Below are positions 17,522-26,426 of a stretch of 64,000 nt of DNA, in pieces. The translations under genes and the position numbers were made by a program. The notes under the pieces were generated by a model. That model was not told the origin of the DNA and did no database searches. It saw nothing but the letters and a program-made list of their open reading frames with translations. The stretch is from NCBI GenBank assembly GCA_963777665.1, contig CAVZRJ010000003.1, forward strand, positions 124,001 through 188,000, written 5' to 3'. Origin of the DNA: Bog-756 sp963777665. Lineage in GTDB: Bacteria; Actinomycetota; Acidimicrobiia; Acidimicrobiales; RAAP-2. The first letter of the stretch is position 1; each line of letters begins with the position of its first letter.

Positions 17522-17702
17522 ATTCCCCCTCTTGATCCTCAGAGGATCTCAGCATTCGGCCGTCTCATCGCAACAATCTTGGCCTCGGAAGCTCTTCATG
17601 ACTCACGTCTCCATCACTGGAGCACGTCCGAAAGGACCGGAGACCGAATGGGGCGGCCTCGTCACCGTCGACGAGTATCAAGGCACCAATCGCTGACCGC
17701 GC

Positions 17703-18920
17703 TCAGGCGTCCCGTTTCACCATTCGCCAGGCACCGAGAGCCGTCCACCCGACCAGCCAGGCGATGATGACGAAGACGGCCGCTGTCCTCGACTCCGGCA
17801 CCAGCAGGGACGTGCCCTGGCCGCCGTTGGGCCCCCCTCCGCCTCCGAAGACGAAACCGAGACCCGACGGTTCGAGATGCGCCACGGCCAACCCGACGAC
17901 CGAGCGCTGAAGATTGATCATGTGGGGGATGTTGGCCCGCGACAAGATCGGGGTGAGGACGATCTCGAGCACGATCATCAGGATCACAGCGACGGTCCGC
18001 TGTCCGAGCAGCGATCCCAGCCCGAGCCCGACGATGAAGCCCACGACGACCTCGAGCTCGATCCAGAGGCCCGTACGGACCATGAGCCCGACCGAGGGGG
18101 AGAGGAAGATCTTGGAGTAGGCCGAGTAGTCCAGTTTGGCGATCTGTACTGCCGCCGCCCTGACCATCGCCGGTGTCGGCGTAGTGGTCACGCCGGATCC
18201 GGGCGCGCCCTTGCTGAAAGCGGGCCCGCCCCCGGGCCCTCCCCCTGGGCCATTGCACGGCATGTTGTTGGCGACGTTGAGGAGGTTGCTGTTGGGCCCG
18301 GGGCCGTTGGGCCCGAGGCGGAGCGGGAAGTTGCAGAGCACCTCGTTCGCGTTGTCCGCAGCCCAGTGCTGAAGGCCGGCCTCGGAGAGTCCGGCGGGCA
18401 CGTTGACGCCGCCATAGCTGACCTGGGTTGGTGCGGCGAACACGCACACTGCACAGACGATGGTGAACCCGACGGCCACCATCGAAACCACGATGGCCAG
18501 GCCCGCCGGTATCCGCGCCAGGTAGAGCGCCAACCGCGAACGGCCGGTCACCACCAGATGGCGGAACATTCCCTCGGTGAGGTCGACAGATCCGGCCGTG
18601 CAGCCCAAGGTGGCGGCCACGATGAAGCCGAAGACATAGAGCACTCCGGCCACAAGGGCGTTGAAGATGTCCGACCCGCCGGCCGGTCCGAAGGACTTCG
18701 GTGCAATGGCGTGGGCCAGGAGGCGGATGATGAGGAAGATGCTCGGGAGGACGATGGTGACAAAGATCAGGGCCGCCATGAGGCCCCGCCGCTTCCGCAA
18801 CTCCATGAACCGGGTGGCGATCATCCCACCGGTCGGGATCCACGAACCCCGGTGGTCCGGAGCGTGGCCGGGGGGGATCGGGACCGGCGCCGAGGTCATC
18901 ACATCGGACGTCGTGGTCAT
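17703..18920 (-). CDS. ABC-2-type transporter permease
   Basis: ATG 18920 overlaps the stop of the ATPase gene (ATGA) and gives 405 residues. A polar N-terminus leads to about six hydrophobic segments. A long extracytoplasmic loop, roughly residues 185-260, is rich in Gly, Pro and Asn (GPNGPGPNSN, GPGGGPGGGP). This arrangement fits ABC-2 exporters in which the ATPase is encoded separately. Substrate is not predictable. Together with the histidine kinase and response regulator upstream on the same strand, it resembles regulated antimicrobial or lipid export modules. Confidence 0.82.
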   Translation of the reverse strand: MTTTSDVMTSAPVPIPPGHAPDHRGSWIPTGGMIATRFMELRKRRGLMAALIFVTIVLPSIFLIIRLLAHAIAPKSFGPAGGSDIFNALVAGVLYVFGFIVAATLGCTAGSVDLTEGMFRHLVVTGRSRLALYLARIPAGLAIVVSMVAVGFTIVCAVCVFAAPTQVSYGGVNVPAGLSEAGLQHWAADNANEVLCNFPLRLGPNGPGPNSNLLNVANNMPCNGPGGGPGGGPAFSKGAPGSGVTTTPTPAMVRAAAVQIAKLDYSAYSKIFLSPSVGLMVRTGLWIELEVVVGFIVGLGLGSLLGQRTVAVILMIVLEIVLTPILSRANIPHMINLQRSVVGLAVAHLEPSGLGFVFGGGGGPNGGQGTSLLVPESRTAAVFVIIAWLVGWTALGAWRMVKRDA

Positions 18921-19894
18921 TCGGGCGCCCCCAATCGGCTGGTGACCTGCAGGAACCACGACTCGAGTGAGGTCTGCACCTCCTGGAGCCGGTAGACCGA
19001 AATGCCGCCTCCCACCAGGACACGGTTGATCTCGGCGATGACGTCGCGCCCCGTGCCCGCCGGCAGTGTGATCCCCAGGTTGATAGGCCCGATCTCGACG
19101 CGCCCACCGATGGCCGTGCCCTTGAGCAGTTCACCGGCGCGAGACGGGTCGGAGCATTCGACTTCCACGACGAAGGACGACCCGGCCAGCAGGTCGGTGA
19201 TGGCGCCCTGGCGGATGACCTTCCCCCGGTCCACGATGGCCACCGCGTCACAGGTCCTCTCGACCTCGTCCAGCAGGTGGGAGGAGAGCACGACCGTACG
19301 ACCCTCGGCCACGAGCGAGAGGATCATGTCGCGCATGTCCTGCATCCCGGCCGGGTCGAGCCCGTTCATCGGTTCGTCCAGGATCAGGAGCTCCGGGTCT
19401 CCGATCAGGCAGGCCGCCACGCCGAGACGTTGCCGCATGCCCATCGAATACTTCGAGACCTTGTCGTCAGCCCGGTGCAGTATCCCGACCCGCTCGAGGG
19501 AGGGTCCGATCCGTTGCTTGGCTTCGGGCTCCCGGGCCGCTGCCAGGATCTGGAGGTTCTGCCTACCGGTCAGATGCCCGTGGAACCGCGGCTCGTCGAC
19601 GATCGCCCCGACCCGGGCCAGGGCGGCGGCGCGGTGCCGGGGAACGGAGTGGCCGAGCAGTTTCATGGTGCCGCCGTCGGCATGGGCCAGGCCGAGCAGG
19701 ACGCGGATGAGGGTTGTCTTCCCTGCACCATTGGGTCCCAGGTAGCCGAATGCGCAGCCTCGAGGGACCAGGAGCTCGACATCGTTCACCGCGATGTTCT
19801 CGCCGAACCGCTTGGTGAGCCCGTGGGTCTCGACGGCCCACTGGTTTTCCGAATCACCGCGGCCTTCCGTCGCTGTGGACATGGTGAGGGTCAT
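18917..19894 (-). CDS. ABC transporter ATP-binding protein (CcmA/BcrA type)
   Basis: This is a 325-residue ATPase if started at ATG 19894; ATG 19882 is equally plausible and neither has a good ribosome-binding site. Walker A GPNGAGKTT, signature YSMGMRQRLG, Walker B LLILDEPMNGLDP and H-loop LSSHLLDE are intact, with a C-terminal extension of about 90 residues. The YSMGMRQRLG form is typical of BcrA/YtrB-like exporter ATPases. It is coupled by a four-base overlap to the permease gene. Confidence 0.92.
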   Translation of the reverse strand: MTLTMSTATEGRGDSENQWAVETHGLTKRFGENIAVNDVELLVPRGCAFGYLGPNGAGKTTLIRVLLGLAHADGGTMKLLGHSVPRHRAAALARVGAIVDEPRFHGHLTGRQNLQILAAAREPEAKQRIGPSLERVGILHRADDKVSKYSMGMRQRLGVAACLIGDPELLILDEPMNGLDPAGMQDMRDMILSLVAEGRTVVLSSHLLDEVERTCDAVAIVDRGKVIRQGAITDLLAGSSFVVEVECSDPSRAGELLKGTAIGGRVEIGPINLGITLPAGTGRDVIAEINRVLVGGGISVYRLQEVQTSLESWFLQVTSRLGAPE

Positions 19895-20059
19895 CGGGTA
19901 CCACAGGTTGGGAGCACGAACCCAGAGTACGACAGCCAATTCGCAGAAGGAATGCGGCTAGCGGGTGATTCGGGGTGGGGAAATCCCCCGTTCGGGGGCG
20001 ACCGGTGGCCTTCGGCAATGGCGAGGTCCCGACCCTTCGATCAGTCCAGACCTGGGTGG

Positions 20060-20710
20060 TCATGTCTCGAGGTAGCGGAGTACGGCGAGGACCCGTCGGT
20101 GGTCGGACTGCGAGACGGGGAGATCGAGCTTGGAGAAGATGTTGGTCACGTGTTTCTCGACCGCTCCCTCGGAGACGCAGAGGGAGTCGGCGATGGCCGT
20201 ATTGGTCCGCCCTTCCGCCATGAGGGAGAGGACGTCCCTCTCTCGGGTCGTCAGCACGGACATCGAGTCCCGCTGCCGTGAGGCACCCATGAGCTGGGTG
20301 ACGACTTCGGGGTCCAGGGCCGTTCCCCCGGAGGCCACGCGCTCCAGGGCCTCGACGAACTGGCTCACCTCGGCCACGCGGTCCTTCAGGAGGTAGCCGA
20401 TGCCGGCGGCATCGTTGCCCAGCAGCTCTTCGGCATAGCGGGTCTCGATGTACTGCGAGAACATCAGGATGGCCAATCCCTGGTGTTGACGTCGGAGCCC
20501 GATCGCCGCCCGGAGCCCCTCGTCGGTGAACGACGGTGGCATCCGGATGTCGACCACCACCACGTCCGGTCGCTCCCGATCGATCGCGATCCGGAGCGCC
20601 TCGGCGTCGGCAACCGCGGCGGTGACTTCGAAGCCGCGGTCGAGGAGCAGCTGGACGAGCCCATCGCGGAGGATGACCGAATCCTCAGCGATGGCGACCC
20701 GGAGGGGCAC
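20060..20710 (-). CDS. NarL/LuxR-type response regulator
   Basis: This 216-residue regulator has a receiver domain with the acidic pair Glu9-Asp10, phospho-acceptor Asp54 (VVVDIRMPP) and a conserved Lys in YLLKD. The C-terminal LuxR helix-turn-helix reads LTTRERDVLSLMAEGRTN followed by VSEGAVEKHVTNIF. It lies eight bases downstream of its cognate histidine kinase gene. The ABC exporter genes that follow on the same strand are its likely, but unproven, targets. Confidence 0.95.
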   Translation of the reverse strand: MPLRVAIAEDSVILRDGLVQLLLDRGFEVTAAVADAEALRIAIDRERPDVVVVDIRMPPSFTDEGLRAAIGLRRQHQGLAILMFSQYIETRYAEELLGNDAAGIGYLLKDRVAEVSQFVEALERVASGGTALDPEVVTQLMGASRQRDSMSVLTTRERDVLSLMAEGRTNTAIADSLCVSEGAVEKHVTNIFSKLDLPVSQSDHRRVLAVLRYLET

Positions 20711-20718
20711 GGTGTCCG

Positions 20719-22062
20719 CTAGGCCCGGAAGGGGAGATCGACGGTCACGACCGTGGGCCCCCTTGGGGGGCTCGTGACGTCGAGGTTTCCGTCCACGGTC
20801 CGCACCCGGTCGGCCAGCCCGCTCAGCCCGCTCGAGGAGGAGCCGGTCGTGACCGCTTGGGCCCCGCCGATGCCGTCATCCCGGACCACCAGACGCAGCC
20901 AGCGACCCTGCTGGGTACAGGAGACACTTGCCCGAGACGCGAAGGCGTGCTGGGCGACGTTGGCCATCAGCTCTGCCACGCAGAAATAAGCGATGGCTTC
21001 GATGGCCGGGCTCGGTCGGTCGTCGATGGTGACGGCGAGCTCGGTCGGGACGGTGCTCCGGGCCGCGAGCGTGGCCAGAGCGCCTTCGAGCCCGACATCG
21101 AGCGCCGGTGGGTGGATGCCCCGGGCGAGGTCCCGCAACTCGACGATCGCTTCCTTGGCCCCCTTGTGGGCGGTGCTGACCAGATCCCTGACCTGCTCGA
21201 TGTCGAGATGGTCCGGGTCGGAGAGCTTCTCCTTGGCCATCCCGAGCCGCATCGCGAGTGCGACGAGCTGTGCCTGGGTGCCGTCATGCAGATCCCGCTC
21301 GATCCTCCGGAGGGTGGCGGCGGAAGCGTCGACGGTCTGGGCCCTGGCCCGCTCGAGGTTGCGAAGCCTGATCGTCATGGCATCGGGGGCGAGAAGCGTG
21401 CGCATGAGCAGCCGGTCGAGGTAGTCGAAGAACCGCACCGGCCACGGGGCGATGAAGAAGAAGATCGCTCCGGTGGTCACGGTGGCGAGAGCGACCAACG
21501 GACCGCTGCTCCCGGGCGAGAGATAGTCAGGCCGGAAGATGACCTGGACGGCTCCCCATTCAACCGGTCCGTGCTGGTGCCCCAATCCCCAGACGGGATA
21601 GGTGAGGCACCTGAATGCATCCCACCACAGACTGAAGGCGGTCAAGAAGGCGACGAGGGCCAACGGCACCTTGAGAGCCAGGTAGGCCATCGCCTTCCAG
21701 CCCGTCCGGTCCCGGAGAGCAGACTGCAGCCATCCGAGGTAGCCCGGTCGTGGCGAGAACGGTGCCGGCTCGTCGATGACCTCGTCGAGCAGCGCACCGG
21801 CCAGCTTTCGCTGCATCCCCCCGATGCCTCGGGCCCCCCGCACCGCCACGCCGATGAGGGCGATGCCGATGAAGGTGATGGCCAGCACCACGCCGGCCGC
21901 CATGGTGACACCCACGAAGGCGATGCCGATGAACGCGATCGGCATGCTCGCCATCAGGAAGAGCAACTCCGACCAGGTACGCCGGGTGAACGGCGTCTCG
22001 ACGAACGTTCGGGCGAGCTCCTCCAGCCGGGAGTTGGGCTCCGATCCCCAGGTGATCACCAT
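20719..22062 (-). CDS. Sensor histidine kinase (HisKA_3 type)
   Basis: Starting at ATG 22062 this gives 447 residues. Four or more hydrophobic segments lie in a putative sensor region (about residues 30-240). A HisKA_3 dimerisation segment, RIERDLHDGTQAQLVALAM, carries the phospho-histidine. An HATPase domain follows with N-box ELMANVAQHA, G1 DDGIGG and a C-terminal GLSGLADRV. The layout matches DesK/LiaS-like kinases with the pfam Sensor module. The frame stays open upstream to 22236, but the start at 22062 is where family resemblance begins. It is divergent from the Clp-N gene. Confidence 0.92.
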   Translation of the reverse strand: MVITWGSEPNSRLEELARTFVETPFTRRTWSELLFLMASMPIAFIGIAFVGVTMAAGVVLAITFIGIALIGVAVRGARGIGGMQRKLAGALLDEVIDEPAPFSPRPGYLGWLQSALRDRTGWKAMAYLALKVPLALVAFLTAFSLWWDAFRCLTYPVWGLGHQHGPVEWGAVQVIFRPDYLSPGSSGPLVALATVTTGAIFFFIAPWPVRFFDYLDRLLMRTLLAPDAMTIRLRNLERARAQTVDASAATLRRIERDLHDGTQAQLVALAMRLGMAKEKLSDPDHLDIEQVRDLVSTAHKGAKEAIVELRDLARGIHPPALDVGLEGALATLAARSTVPTELAVTIDDRPSPAIEAIAYFCVAELMANVAQHAFASRASVSCTQQGRWLRLVVRDDGIGGAQAVTTGSSSSGLSGLADRVRTVDGNLDVTSPPRGPTVVTVDLPFRA

Positions 22063-22313
22063 GCGGGACTGAAGTCTGACCCGGGGCGGCGGGGAACTTC
22101 CCGGTGTCCGGGTCCATCGCACCGCTCCGGGTTCCACACCTCGCCCATCTTCACAGGTCAAACATAGAGAAAATCGGTGGTCATGGGAATGTGGGCAGCC
22201 GGATTCCTCCGGTGGGGATAGCCCCCGAGGAGCCATCCCGCCACCTTCGGGATCGCCGCGGCGGCCCGGCGATCCGCTCGGCGATCAGGACCCGAACGTG
22301 CAAGGCTGACGGG

Positions 22314-23369
22314 GTGTTCGAGCGCTTCACCGACCGGGCGCGACGGGTCCTCGTCCTGGCCCAGGAGGAGGCCCGGCTGCTCGGCCACGGCTTCATCGGA
22401 ACTGAGCACCTGCTGCTCGGATTGATCCGGGAGGAGGACGGCATCGCCGCGGCGGCTCTCCGGAACCTCGACATCTCCCTGTTGGACGTCCGCCTGCGGG
22501 TCGAGGAGACCATCGGGCTCGCAGGGAGCCCCCCGACGGGCTCTCCTCCCTTCACCCCGCGCTCGAAGAAGGTGCTCGAGTTGTCGCTGCGCGCGGCACT
22601 GCAGCTCGGGCACACCTACATCGGTACCGAGCACATGCTCCTCGGCATCGTCCAGGAGGGCGAAGGGGTCGCCGCCCGGGTACTGGTCAGTCTCGGGGCC
22701 GATCTCTCCCGTGTCCGTCAACAGGTCATGCGGCTGCTCACCGGCTATGAGGGTGCCGTCGCCGATGCCCCGGAAGGCGCCTCCCCCGAGACGCGGACGC
22801 CCGGTGGTCGCATCGTGGCCTGTTCGTTCTGCGGGAGAGCTCCACCCGAGTCGGGCCAGCTCGTCTCCGGTGCCGACGCCTTCATCTGCGAGCAGTGCAT
22901 CCGCCGATGGTCGCGACAACTCGAGCGGCAGCACCCAGGGCCGTCCTGGCGGTCAGTCACCCATCAGATCCGACAGGTTGCGCTCACCGGTCCTCCGCCC
23001 GACGACGCCGATGCAGCCCGTGTCGCGATCACCGCCGCCTTCGCCGGCAGCGGGACGGAGAGCGAGGACGGCCGATCGGTGCCGACGGTCGAGGGGGGAG
23101 AGACGCTCGGTCCGACCTTGACGGCGGCCAGGGAACGTCGCCGGGACATCGCTCCCGAGACGGCCGAGGTGGTGTTCATGGTCGACGAGATCACCTTCAT
23201 CGACGCCAGCCACGCCGCCGTCTGGTTCTCGATCTCGGTGAACGGTGCGTCGATCCTCCCCAATCGTCGCGGCGATGCGGTGATCGTCGACGGCGAATGG
23301 AAGATGTCCCGCTCCACCTTCTGCGAGCTCATGGGGCTCGCGGGGGTGCCCTGCCCGCCGATCAGCTGA
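22314..23369 (+). CDS. Clp-N domain protein with ClpX-type zinc finger and NTF2-like tail, no ATPase domain
   Basis: GTG 22314 starts a 351-residue protein. Residues 1-145 are a double Clp N-terminal repeat: FERFTDRARRVLVLAQEEA and GHGFIGTEHLLLGLIREE, then GHTYIGTEHMLLGIVQEGEG. A ClpX-style C4 zinc finger follows (Cys170, Cys173, Cys192, Cys195; CSFCG and CEQC). The C-terminal part (about 228-351) resembles a small NTF2-like fold (VVFMVDEITFID, VDGEWKMSRSTFCELM). No Walker motif is present anywhere, so this is not ClpC. It could be a substrate-recruiting or regulatory partner for a Clp chaperone. The role is inferred from domains only. Confidence 0.8.
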   Translation: MFERFTDRARRVLVLAQEEARLLGHGFIGTEHLLLGLIREEDGIAAAALRNLDISLLDVRLRVEETIGLAGSPPTGSPPFTPRSKKVLELSLRAALQLGHTYIGTEHMLLGIVQEGEGVAARVLVSLGADLSRVRQQVMRLLTGYEGAVADAPEGASPETRTPGGRIVACSFCGRAPPESGQLVSGADAFICEQCIRRWSRQLERQHPGPSWRSVTHQIRQVALTGPPPDDADAARVAITAAFAGSGTESEDGRSVPTVEGGETLGPTLTAARERRRDIAPETAEVVFMVDEITFIDASHAAVWFSISVNGASILPNRRGDAVIVDGEWKMSRSTFCELMGLAGVPCPPIS

Positions 23370-23375
23370 GGGCGG

Positions 23376-25493
23376 TCACCCCGCCGGGTCTGATGTGCCG
23401 AGGAGCGTGCCGGCGAGCGCGGCGGCCAGTGCGGCGTTCCCCTTGATCGTCGGGTTCGAGGAGCTGGCGGCCTGTGACAGGGCGTCCTCGGTCACCTGAC
23501 GAGCCTGTGGCTCGCTGATCGGAGCAGGTGGCGCAGTCGCCGCGGCGGCCACCGCCTGCTGCAATGTCGCATCGGGCCCGCCGACGGTGATCCCGTACTC
23601 GCCGTGACCGCCCGGAGCCACGTACGCGAGCCGGCTTCCGTCCGGGTTCTGCACCACCGCGTCCAGCGAGGCCGATCCGGACACGGCCACCCGTCCGTGC
23701 ACCGTGCTCGGGATGTAGACGGCCGTCTCGGCCCGCCGGTTCCCGCGTCTGACCGGGCTGGAGTCGGTCGCCAACATGGCAAATGCCTGCGACGATGCAT
23801 CCGTCTGTTCGGCGCGGAGGGTGCCGGCAGTGGCGCGTGGCCAGACCCGGGCCAGGTAGAGCTCTCGTGAGGGGATCAGTCGATCCCGGGCCGACGGCGT
23901 CGCGTTCGGATTTCCCTTGCCCGCCTGTCCGTTGGCTGTCGTCTGGTAGGTGCTGTGCTGCCAGCGGACGCACCAGCAGCTCCCCTCGGCCGCACTCAGT
24001 CCCTTCCACGCCCACACGGTGCCGCCGGTCAGGGTGAGCGCCTGCGCCGCGGTCTCTCCCGCAAGGACCGAGCTGTCGGTGCTCGACGAGTCGCCGAACT
24101 CGGTGGTGAACACGGCAGCGTGCATGATCTGCGCCTCGGACTCGGCCGTCTGGTAGCCGTAGGCGTAGGTGGGAGGGAACGGGCTCGTGCGCACGGAATA
24201 ACCGAGGAACTGATCCAGGGTGAACGCGTGGGTGTAGACGTGCGGCGCCCACACGAGATTCGGATACTGGGTGATCGGCTTGCTGACCTGTGGCGAGAAG
24301 TCGATGAGGTTCCGGTAGGCCAACGGCTCGACGACGATCTGCTGAGCGGTCACGTTCGCCTCGCGCGGATAGGCGCACACGTTGGTCAGCGATGTCGGCG
24401 TCGCTGTCGGGCACGTCGCAAGGCCGTCCCGCACCCCGGTCAGCGCCTCGATGACCCGTTGGTAGAACGGGAAGAGGTCCTCTGCGGTCGCCTGGTAGAG
24501 GTTCTCGAGCGGAGTCGACGCGAGTGATCCCGGCTGCGGCTCGTTCATCACCTCGTATCCGAGGACCGTCGAGTTGTGTTCGAAGGTCCGTGCAAGGGCG
24601 ACGAGAGCGCCGATGTAGTGGTCCTCGAGACCGGTGCCCGGTGACTCGCCCTGCGGCGCGTCGACCGGGTGGTTGTGCCAGAAGTTGTAGAAGGCTGCCG
24701 CTTCGGCAGGGTTGAGATCGCTCTCACCGAAGAGGGCGCACGCGGGCTTGCCGTCGCTGAGCACCGCCCACGCCGGAGCGCCGTCGCCGCCACCCGAGGA
24801 GGTGCATCCTGCCGGGAGGTCCGACGGGATCCCGGGCAGGATGTAGCGGGAGTACTGATCCTGGTGCATGTCGAGGATGACGTAGATACCCTGCTGGCGG
24901 GCCCAACCGACCACCTGCTCCACCCGGGCGAGATAGGTCGTGCTGTAGCGCCCGGGCGTCGGTTCGAGCTGGCTCCAGTTGAGCACGAGCCGCACGACGT
25001 CGAACCCGAGCGCGCGCATCTGCGCGAAGTCGTCGCCGCTCCCGGGTGCAGTCGACTGCTCGTAGGCGGGCATGGCGGCATGTACCTCGCAGAGGGGCGG
25101 TTGCGGGATGCGGGCCTCGGCAGGCGGGCACGTGGCGTCGTAGGCGCTCGGGTCCACGGGGAAGAGCGCGGGCCCTCCGTTCGCATCGGGGTAGGCGACA
25201 TCCTGCATGCCCACAGCGGCGGCACCGTAGAGGAGGACCTGTCGGCCGGCCGGGTCTGCGAGATACGGCGTCGCGTCGGCGGCGCCCGCCGGTGGGGTCA
25301 CCACGTGCAGGAATGACAGGGCTGCTATGGCTTGACCGCCCGCCTGGTTGCCCGCGGACGGCGACCCGCTGCACGACGCCGCGAACAGCGAGAGCATCGT
25401 GATGGCGAGGACGGCGGGGCCGGTGAGTCGGGTGCGCCGTTGCCTCTCATCCGGATCGCGAGCCGTCGGCTGCCTCCTCCATCGCACGAGCAC
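23376..25493 (-). CDS. GH5-like glycoside hydrolase lipoprotein (endoglycoceramidase-like)
   Basis: This 705-residue exported lipoprotein (start GTG 25493, lipobox LFAASC) has a TIM-barrel glycosidase core. Visible GH5 marks are DVVRLVLNWSQLEPTPG, the helper residues in VILDMHQDQYS, the acid/base Glu in VMNEPQPG and a candidate nucleophile Glu in VFTTEFGDSS. The DMHQD..S form is common in endoglycoceramidase-related GH5 members, which cleave glycolipids. The last roughly 150 residues form a beta-rich and then Ala-rich tail. The gene begins three bases after the tadA stop. Natural substrate is not known. Confidence 0.82.
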   Translation of the reverse strand: MLVRWRRQPTARDPDERQRRTRLTGPAVLAITMLSLFAASCSGSPSAGNQAGGQAIAALSFLHVVTPPAGAADATPYLADPAGRQVLLYGAAAVGMQDVAYPDANGGPALFPVDPSAYDATCPPAEARIPQPPLCEVHAAMPAYEQSTAPGSGDDFAQMRALGFDVVRLVLNWSQLEPTPGRYSTTYLARVEQVVGWARQQGIYVILDMHQDQYSRYILPGIPSDLPAGCTSSGGGDGAPAWAVLSDGKPACALFGESDLNPAEAAAFYNFWHNHPVDAPQGESPGTGLEDHYIGALVALARTFEHNSTVLGYEVMNEPQPGSLASTPLENLYQATAEDLFPFYQRVIEALTGVRDGLATCPTATPTSLTNVCAYPREANVTAQQIVVEPLAYRNLIDFSPQVSKPITQYPNLVWAPHVYTHAFTLDQFLGYSVRTSPFPPTYAYGYQTAESEAQIMHAAVFTTEFGDSSSTDSSVLAGETAAQALTLTGGTVWAWKGLSAAEGSCWCVRWQHSTYQTTANGQAGKGNPNATPSARDRLIPSRELYLARVWPRATAGTLRAEQTDASSQAFAMLATDSSPVRRGNRRAETAVYIPSTVHGRVAVSGSASLDAVVQNPDGSRLAYVAPGGHGEYGITVGGPDATLQQAVAAAATAPPAPISEPQARQVTEDALSQAASSSNPTIKGNAALAAALAGTLLGTSDPAG

Positions 25494-25496
25494 GGC

Positions 25497-26009
25497 TCAA
25501 GCCTCGCGCCGTGCAGCGAAGAACCCGGAGAGCAGCGCAGCCGCCTCGTCGGCCCGGACCCCGGCGGTGACCGGGAGCTCGTGATTGAGGCGGGGGTCGG
25601 CGCAGAGGTTGTAGAGGGAGCCGCACGCCCCGGCCTTCGGGTCGGCGGCTCCGAAGACCAGTCGCCCCACCCTGGCTGCGACGAGGGCACCCGCGCACAT
25701 CGCGCAGGGCTCCAGCGTCACCACCAGGGTGATCCCGGAGAGGCGCCAGCTGCCGACCACGGCCGCCGTGTCCGACAGGACCAGGATCTCCGCGTGGGCG
25801 GTCGGATCGCGCCGCAACTCTCGTTCGTTGTGGCGGCTCGCGACCACCCGGTCCCCGAGGAGGGCGACCGCCCCGACCGGCACGTCGCCGTGGGCCGCCG
25901 CCGAGGCGGCCTCTTCGATGGCGAGCGCCATGGCGACCTCGTCGGGCACCGCGCCCGCGCCGACCGGCGCTCCCGTGGGGATCGGTGACGTGCCGTCGGC
26001 GCTGCTCAT
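25497..26009 (-). CDS. tadA: tRNA-specific adenosine deaminase TadA
   Basis: ATG 26009 gives 170 residues of the cytidine/deoxycytidylate deaminase fold. The zinc site is complete: TAHAEIL (His and catalytic Glu) and PCAMCAGAL (two Cys). TadA converts A34 to inosine in tRNA-Arg(ACG). Its place beside tRNA-Ser, the SRP RNA and dnaX is a familiar arrangement in bacteria. The start is only five bases from the tRNA-Ser 3' end, so processing of the tRNA would free the tadA mRNA. Confidence 0.93.
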   Translation of the reverse strand: MSSADGTSPIPTGAPVGAGAVPDEVAMALAIEEAASAAAHGDVPVGAVALLGDRVVASRHNERELRRDPTAHAEILVLSDTAAVVGSWRLSGITLVVTLEPCAMCAGALVAARVGRLVFGAADPKAGACGSLYNLCADPRLNHELPVTAGVRADEAAALLSGFFAARREA

Positions 26010-26013
26010 ATGG

Positions 26014-26098
26014 CGGAGGCGGTGGGATTTGAACCCACGGTGAGTTTCCCCACACACGATTTCCAATCGTGCCGATTCGGCCGCTCTCGCACGCCTCC
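26014..26098 (-). tRNA. tRNA-Ser (anticodon GGA)
   Basis: The reverse strand gives a serine tRNA with acceptor GGAGGCG/CGCCTCC, anticodon loop TTGGAAA closed by CACGA/TCGTG, a long variable arm and T-arm GTGGGTTCAAATCCCAC. Discriminator G, with CC following on the minus strand. It reads UCC/UCU codons and lies directly upstream of tadA on the same strand. Confidence 0.95.
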
Positions 26099-26225
26099 GG
26101 AATCGGGATCATCCGGAGTACCCCGGGCGTCCACGGTCCCGCAAGGCTACTCCGCCACCCGCCCGCCCCGGCCGGGCCCCGACCACCGCAGAAAGGGCGA
26201 TAACATCGCGGCCTTCCCGGCAGTG

Positions 26226-26337
26226 GGTGCGACGGCTGGGTCCTGCGCAACGTCCTCCTGTGAATCGAGTCAGGGTCGGAAGGCAGCAGCTCTCAGCGGG
26301 CTCGGGCGTGTGCCGCAGTCAACCTGGCCGTCGCACC
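26226..26337 (+). ncRNA. ffs: Small signal recognition particle RNA (4.5S-type)
   Basis: The conserved SRP domain IV sequence is present at 26269-26290, GTCAGGGTCGGAAGGCAGCA, the Ffh-binding hairpin with its GGAA-type loop and AGCAGC side. The ends pair over a long stem: GGTGCGACGGC (from 26226) with GCCGTCGCACC (to 26337). This gives a single hairpin of about 112 nt, the small bacterial SRP RNA form. Its position between tRNA-Ser and dnaX is common in bacteria. Confidence 0.88.
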
Positions 26338-26426
26338 GACCGCCGGGGAGGGCGGGGACTCCCCGCGTGGCGCCGTGCCGGTTCCCCCGGAAAGCACCGG
26401 TCCGACGGCCGATAGGCTCCCACGAC

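Noticed and set aside
17598..17696. 32-codon frame between the SnoaL-like and ABC permease genes
   Set aside because: No ribosome-binding site, family resemblance or operon link.
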